From NCBI GenBank assembly GCA_013398295.1, contig VZSF01001459.1, positions 37,550 to 101,549 of the forward strand: 64,000 bases of DNA. Reading direction: 5' to 3'. The position numbers and the translations under genes are program-made. Of this stretch, positions 60,601 to 64,000 are shown piece after piece (positions within the stretch are counted from its first letter, which is position 1; each line of letters begins with the position of its first letter). Below the pieces are notes generated by a model. It worked only from the letters and a program-made list of their open reading frames with translations, was not told the DNA's origin and did not search any database. The stretch is from Chionis minor (Eukaryota; Chordata; Aves; Charadriiformes; Chionididae).

Positions 60601-61594
60601 GCTACCAAAATATATTCTGAACACCATAAAAGTTGGTGTGTTGGCCATCAGTGGAGCAGATGGTAAATCAAACAAGACTTTCCATCGTGAAGGTCATATG
60701 TAGTTCTTCATTTTGACTCTGGAGGGGCCCAAAAATGAATAGCAACAAAGGATTTTTCTTCAGTAGAAAACAATGGGTTTTAGTAGGTTACACTGCAAAG
60801 AGTTTAAATTAGAAGATGAGAGCCATGACTGAGGTGACATGTGACAGAACTAATCAAATGTGAGAGGTAGCGTGTTTTCTAGTTAAAATGTGAGATAATC
60901 AGGGTCAACATTCTGAGTCTGCTGCTGAATCACAAAGGTCAGGAAGAGATTTTTAAGCTCTCTTTGAAAGAGATTTAATTTATTTCAGCAAATACAAACT
61001 GTGTATATTCCTCTAATCTACAGGTCTTATTCTCCCATGATGGTATATGGATGTCCAAATATTTTGTTTTATACATACCCGTGAAATGTAGGACTTCATA
61101 TGTTCTTAAAACTGTTAAACTTCACAATCTCTAGTCAAAGCAATTTATTGACTTAGATTATTGACATCAAACATGAGTATAAACAGGCAGTTAATACTTG
61201 AAAACATGGGTGAAATCATGAGTTTATGGCATTCTCGGGGATTTCAAAACTACCCTTTTTTTTCTCATTGCCTCATTGTTTCCCTATTCTATAAAATAAT
61301 ATGAAGATAACACCTATAGATAAAATATTTCTTTTACTCACTTTTAGAGCTTAACATAAAAGTCACTGGAGAAGGGCATATTAAACAATTCTTTTTGAAA
61401 GGATTACATTATGCAAAATATCCACTAAAGCAATGGCTGACATTTTGTATTTTGACAAAACAGGGTTAAGCGTACATTTATCAAAACTGAAACCTCTAAT
61501 TTGATTGTGCCTACTTTTATCTGATTGCTTATTGTCCAGGAAGGTGACATGAAATTCTGGTCATAAGTTTTTAACAACTGTAAATCTATAAAAC
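57638..61594. other. unique non-coding DNA, no gene seen
   Basis: At 59941-59995 the text ttcagctgaagtcaatggag ... ggaccagctaaggatatggc resembles words found repeatedly in amniote genomes and may be an old repeat scrap. No coding exon or RNA gene was seen. Confidence 0.5.
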
Positions 61595-61800
61595 CATAGG
61601 TTCCTAGATAATAAGATAATCATGGTTTCAATAGGTCTTCTGATCCACTCCTTTGCCCCAGAAAAAATATCAGCTCAGATAGTGCCTTTCAGGTACATGT
61701 TTGTATAGTCTATTGTTAAAATCATCCCATGATGGAGATTTCACAGCTTCCCCAGACAAACTGCACTTATGTTTCCCTATCCTTGTCATAATATTTGATC
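61595..61800 (-). mobile_element. ancient CR1-like LINE fragment
   Basis: On the plus strand the block tagtctattgttaaaatcat followed by cccatgatggagatttcaca and gcttccccagacaaactgca has the order of the complement of a CR1/L3-type 3' part ('...tccaatgatggagattccac...'). It is preceded by a worn tail starting accataggttcctagataat. Small and diverged. Confidence 0.5.
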
Positions 61801-61904
61801 TGATGTCTTCATTACATATATGTGCTCAAATAATTTATTGTATTGTTTTAAATCTTTTCAGATTAGATTTATTTTATAAAATTAGGAATTAGAAATAGAT
61901 GGCT

Positions 61905-61917
61905 GGGGGGGGGGGGG
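61905..61917 (+). repeat. G homopolymer, 13 bases
   Basis: An unbroken G13 followed by cgg in AT-rich DNA. The length may be subject to sequencing error. Confidence 0.85.
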
Positions 61918-61920
61918 CGG

Positions 61921-63049
61921 AATAAAGGAAGAATGAGAGATACTTTAATCTGTTAGAAGAAGTATAAAATTTTCCAAGTCTCATATGATCAAATTATTCA
62001 TGGTTTTCACCTCCTTAAAGGCACAAAACACCTTCACATTGTGCAGGTTTTCCAAATGAGTCCCTGGAAGCACATTTTTGTCTCCATTAGCCATAAACAG
62101 AGACAGTTGAGCCCAAAGTTGACATTAGATGACCAAATTATACACATGAATTTGCATGGACTCACTACCCCTTTCTGATCTTCAGAAAACGGTTTATTCA
62201 CCTAACAGCATAGGTTTCAGCCTGCATTCTGCTGGACTTGGAGGTTTTGGTTATCAAAGAGTATTCCCATATTCTGGAGTATGAACTTTTAAGTTGTATA
62301 TTTGTAAAAGCTTTTCCTTGTATCAAGTCCTGGAATAACCTGGAAGTTTTCATGGGCAAGAAATCAATCTCAGTTGGCACTTTGCATACAGCCACTCAGT
62401 TTTGGCAGTAAGAAATGCTATTTGTGTGAACATCGACTGATCCTTGCCTGTTGGGCTTGCTGTCAAAAACCAGTACCAGAAACATTTAATTTACCAGGAC
62501 AGACATAGCCTATAGTCTATTGCCTAATTGCAAAAGGAAAAGCCACAGAGAAAGGTCATGTTTAGATATTTAACATACTAGTCTACACAAATTAAATTTC
62601 TCCAGGAATTCACAGACCAGTCTGAAATTTTTTAGGAGGTTCATCAGTTGGAAAAAATAAAAATAAAATCCCAATTCATTATTCTCCTTTCTGTCATTCC
62701 ACTAGGCAGATCAAAACCCTTGCCGTATGATTCAGATGGGCAAGCACAGAACAGCATTCTGGGCAATAAGCACTGAATAATTTTACTGGGAACGTGCCAA
62801 AGGTTGGAAATTATGGAATGAAAAATGAATGATGAATAAATGAATAAAAAAATCTGTTTGCAGAAATTAGGGTTGATTTGGTGCCTCACAAATGGGGATA
62901 AATTAATTGTGAGATTTCTTCTGTAATAGAATGATTTGGCCTTTATAGCACCTGATGGAGTGCATGTTGAATCTGGCTGAATGATTCTTAGCTACTTCAG
63001 TGGACTTTGAATTAGATCTGTGCAATGTTATTCATTGTTGTATTGTCCT
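61921..63049. other. unique non-coding DNA, no gene seen
   Basis: The stretch at 62925-63015 (ttcttagctacttcagtgga, ctttgaattagatc) has the feel of an old amniote repeat but could not be assigned. Nothing else was recognised. Confidence 0.45.
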
Positions 63050-63190
63050 ATGCCCTTGGAAAGAAAGTTGTCATTATTTTCACTGCACAAGTGGTGAAAT
63101 TGCAGTACAAACAGAGAATGGCCATGGTCATAGAACTAAGATCACTGGTACAGCTTACTGACACAAGACACAGATGGGAAATGAGAAGAC
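63050..63190 (-). repeat. possible MIR-like SINE relic
   Basis: Words in the complement order of the MIR core: gtcattattttcactgcaca, gtggtgaaattgcagtacaa, acagagaatggccatggtca and tagaactaagatcactggta. The match is loose and the call uncertain. Confidence 0.35.
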
Positions 63191-63848
63191 AACAGTCATG
63201 CCTATAAGGTTTTATTGCTATATACACAGAAGTAATAATAATCCATAATAGTCTGGGATTTGCTCATTTGCTATTGGGTGTGAATAGCAGGGTTTTGAGG
63301 ACAGAAAGTGAACTTTGAATTACCTACAATATCCCATCAGAGTTATTAGTTTTTCTTCAAGAGCATTTTTTTCTTCTCACAAATTAATTTTTGATCTGCA
63401 GGATGAGAAAAAGTCATCTGCCACCTGAAGTCCTGGGTAATCCTTTCCCAGACCCTCATTTAAAACCAGTAGGTGACAGTTGTACTATTTCATCCAAATT
63501 CATCTGTCCTTTTAACCTGCGGGGGCCAAATAGGAAGCAAAATAGCTTTTGCTCTTAACAGATCAAACCAAAGAAAAACAGTGGTGAGAAATGGATTGTG
63601 TGCTATGCTCACTCACTCATTTGAGGGAGGGGAGATTTATTGACTGCTGGAGTCAATAAAATTGTGGCGCAATCTGAGTTTTCATTCTGAGTCCTGAAGT
63701 AACTCTCTGAACTTTGGCAGCAACTTGCTGCAAACAAGTTATATTCTAGAGTGTTTGCTAGTTTAAACTATGGCTAAGCCAAAGCAGGCACAAAGGGTCT
63801 AAGGGTCATAAAACACTTCACTCTGCATGAGAAGAGTCTGCCTAATTC
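63191..63848. other. unique non-coding DNA, no gene seen
   Basis: No exon, RNA gene or mobile element was recognised. Confidence 0.5.
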
Positions 63849-63888
63849 TGCTGCTGGTATCAAGGGTATGCTGCTGGTGTCAAGGGTA
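63849..63888. repeat. 20-base tandem duplication
   Basis: tgctgctggtatcaagggta is followed directly by tgctgctggtgtcaagggta. The two units differ by one transition. Confidence 0.9.
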
Positions 63889-63978
63889 TACAGCTCTAGG
63901 TGGCTGGTGCACCTCCCTGTGAGCACACAAATGAAGGTGATGGAGAGGGTGTTGGGGATCTGGTTCAGTCCTTACTTT

Positions 63979-64000
63979 TCATAGATTAATAGAATCACAG
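63979..64000 (-). mobile_element. probable CR1 3' end running off the window
   Basis: The last bases, tcatagattaatagaatcac followed by ag, match the complement of a CR1 tail (cataga..atagaatcacag). Only 22 bases are available, so the call depends on what lies beyond the edge. Confidence 0.5.

Noticed and set aside
1..64000. CRISPR array, operon or other prokaryotic system
   Set aside because: No regularly spaced repeats and no bacterial-type gene density. All mobile elements are vertebrate.

Overview
The window looks like non-coding DNA from a bird. It is AT-rich, has no CpG island, no rRNA or tRNA gene, and no open reading frame that reads as a cellular protein. The interspersed repeats are those expected in an avian genome: a young CR1 LINE ending in the (ATTCTATG)n tail, older CR1 pieces, solo LTRs of avian endogenous retroviruses (ERVs), and worn MIR-like and ancient CR1/L3-like relics. 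The species cannot be fixed from the sequence. A turtle or crocodilian is less likely, because the LTRs resemble avian ones. That comparison is from memory; no database search was possible.

Layout. From 1 to about 16.5 kb the DNA is mostly unique, with twin TATA-like boxes near 6.05 kb and MIR-like relics near 11 and 13.5 kb. At 16.6-17.3 kb there is a solo LTR with matching inverted ends, followed by a doubtful LTR-like stretch at 18.2-18.5 kb. From 18.5 to 26 kb the DNA is unique apart from homopolymers and a 140-base pyrimidine tract at 23.0-23.15 kb. A cluster of mobile elements lies at 26-28.4 kb: an old CR1 tail, the young CR1 copy holding the only convincing protein-like reading frame (C-terminal part of the CR1 polymerase), and an LTR that keeps both its TATA box and polyadenylation signal. 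From 28.4 to 43 kb the DNA is mostly unique, with a MITE-like inverted-repeat element at 36.5 kb and two hairpins near 39 kb.

A second repeat cluster lies at 43.0-45.5 kb: an ancient CR1/L3-like relic, a MIR-like SINE, a CR1 tail, and a solo LTR bounded by a perfect 5-base target duplication. From 45.5 to 54.9 kb the DNA is unique and includes AT-rich candidates for conserved non-coding elements. At 54.95-56.19 kb there is a 1.2 kb ancient CR1/L3-like fossil in which the reverse transcriptase palm can still be read. The remainder is unique DNA with further old repeat scraps, a CR1 end starting at the right edge, and G-quadruplex motifs at 41.7, 54.2 and 57.6 kb.

No genes work together here. 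The window is best read as a gene desert or a long intron. I found no previously undescribed coding system. The points most worth a second look are the ancient CR1/L3 fossil, the 172 bp inverted-repeat element, the intact LTR regulatory signals, and the candidate conserved non-coding blocks.
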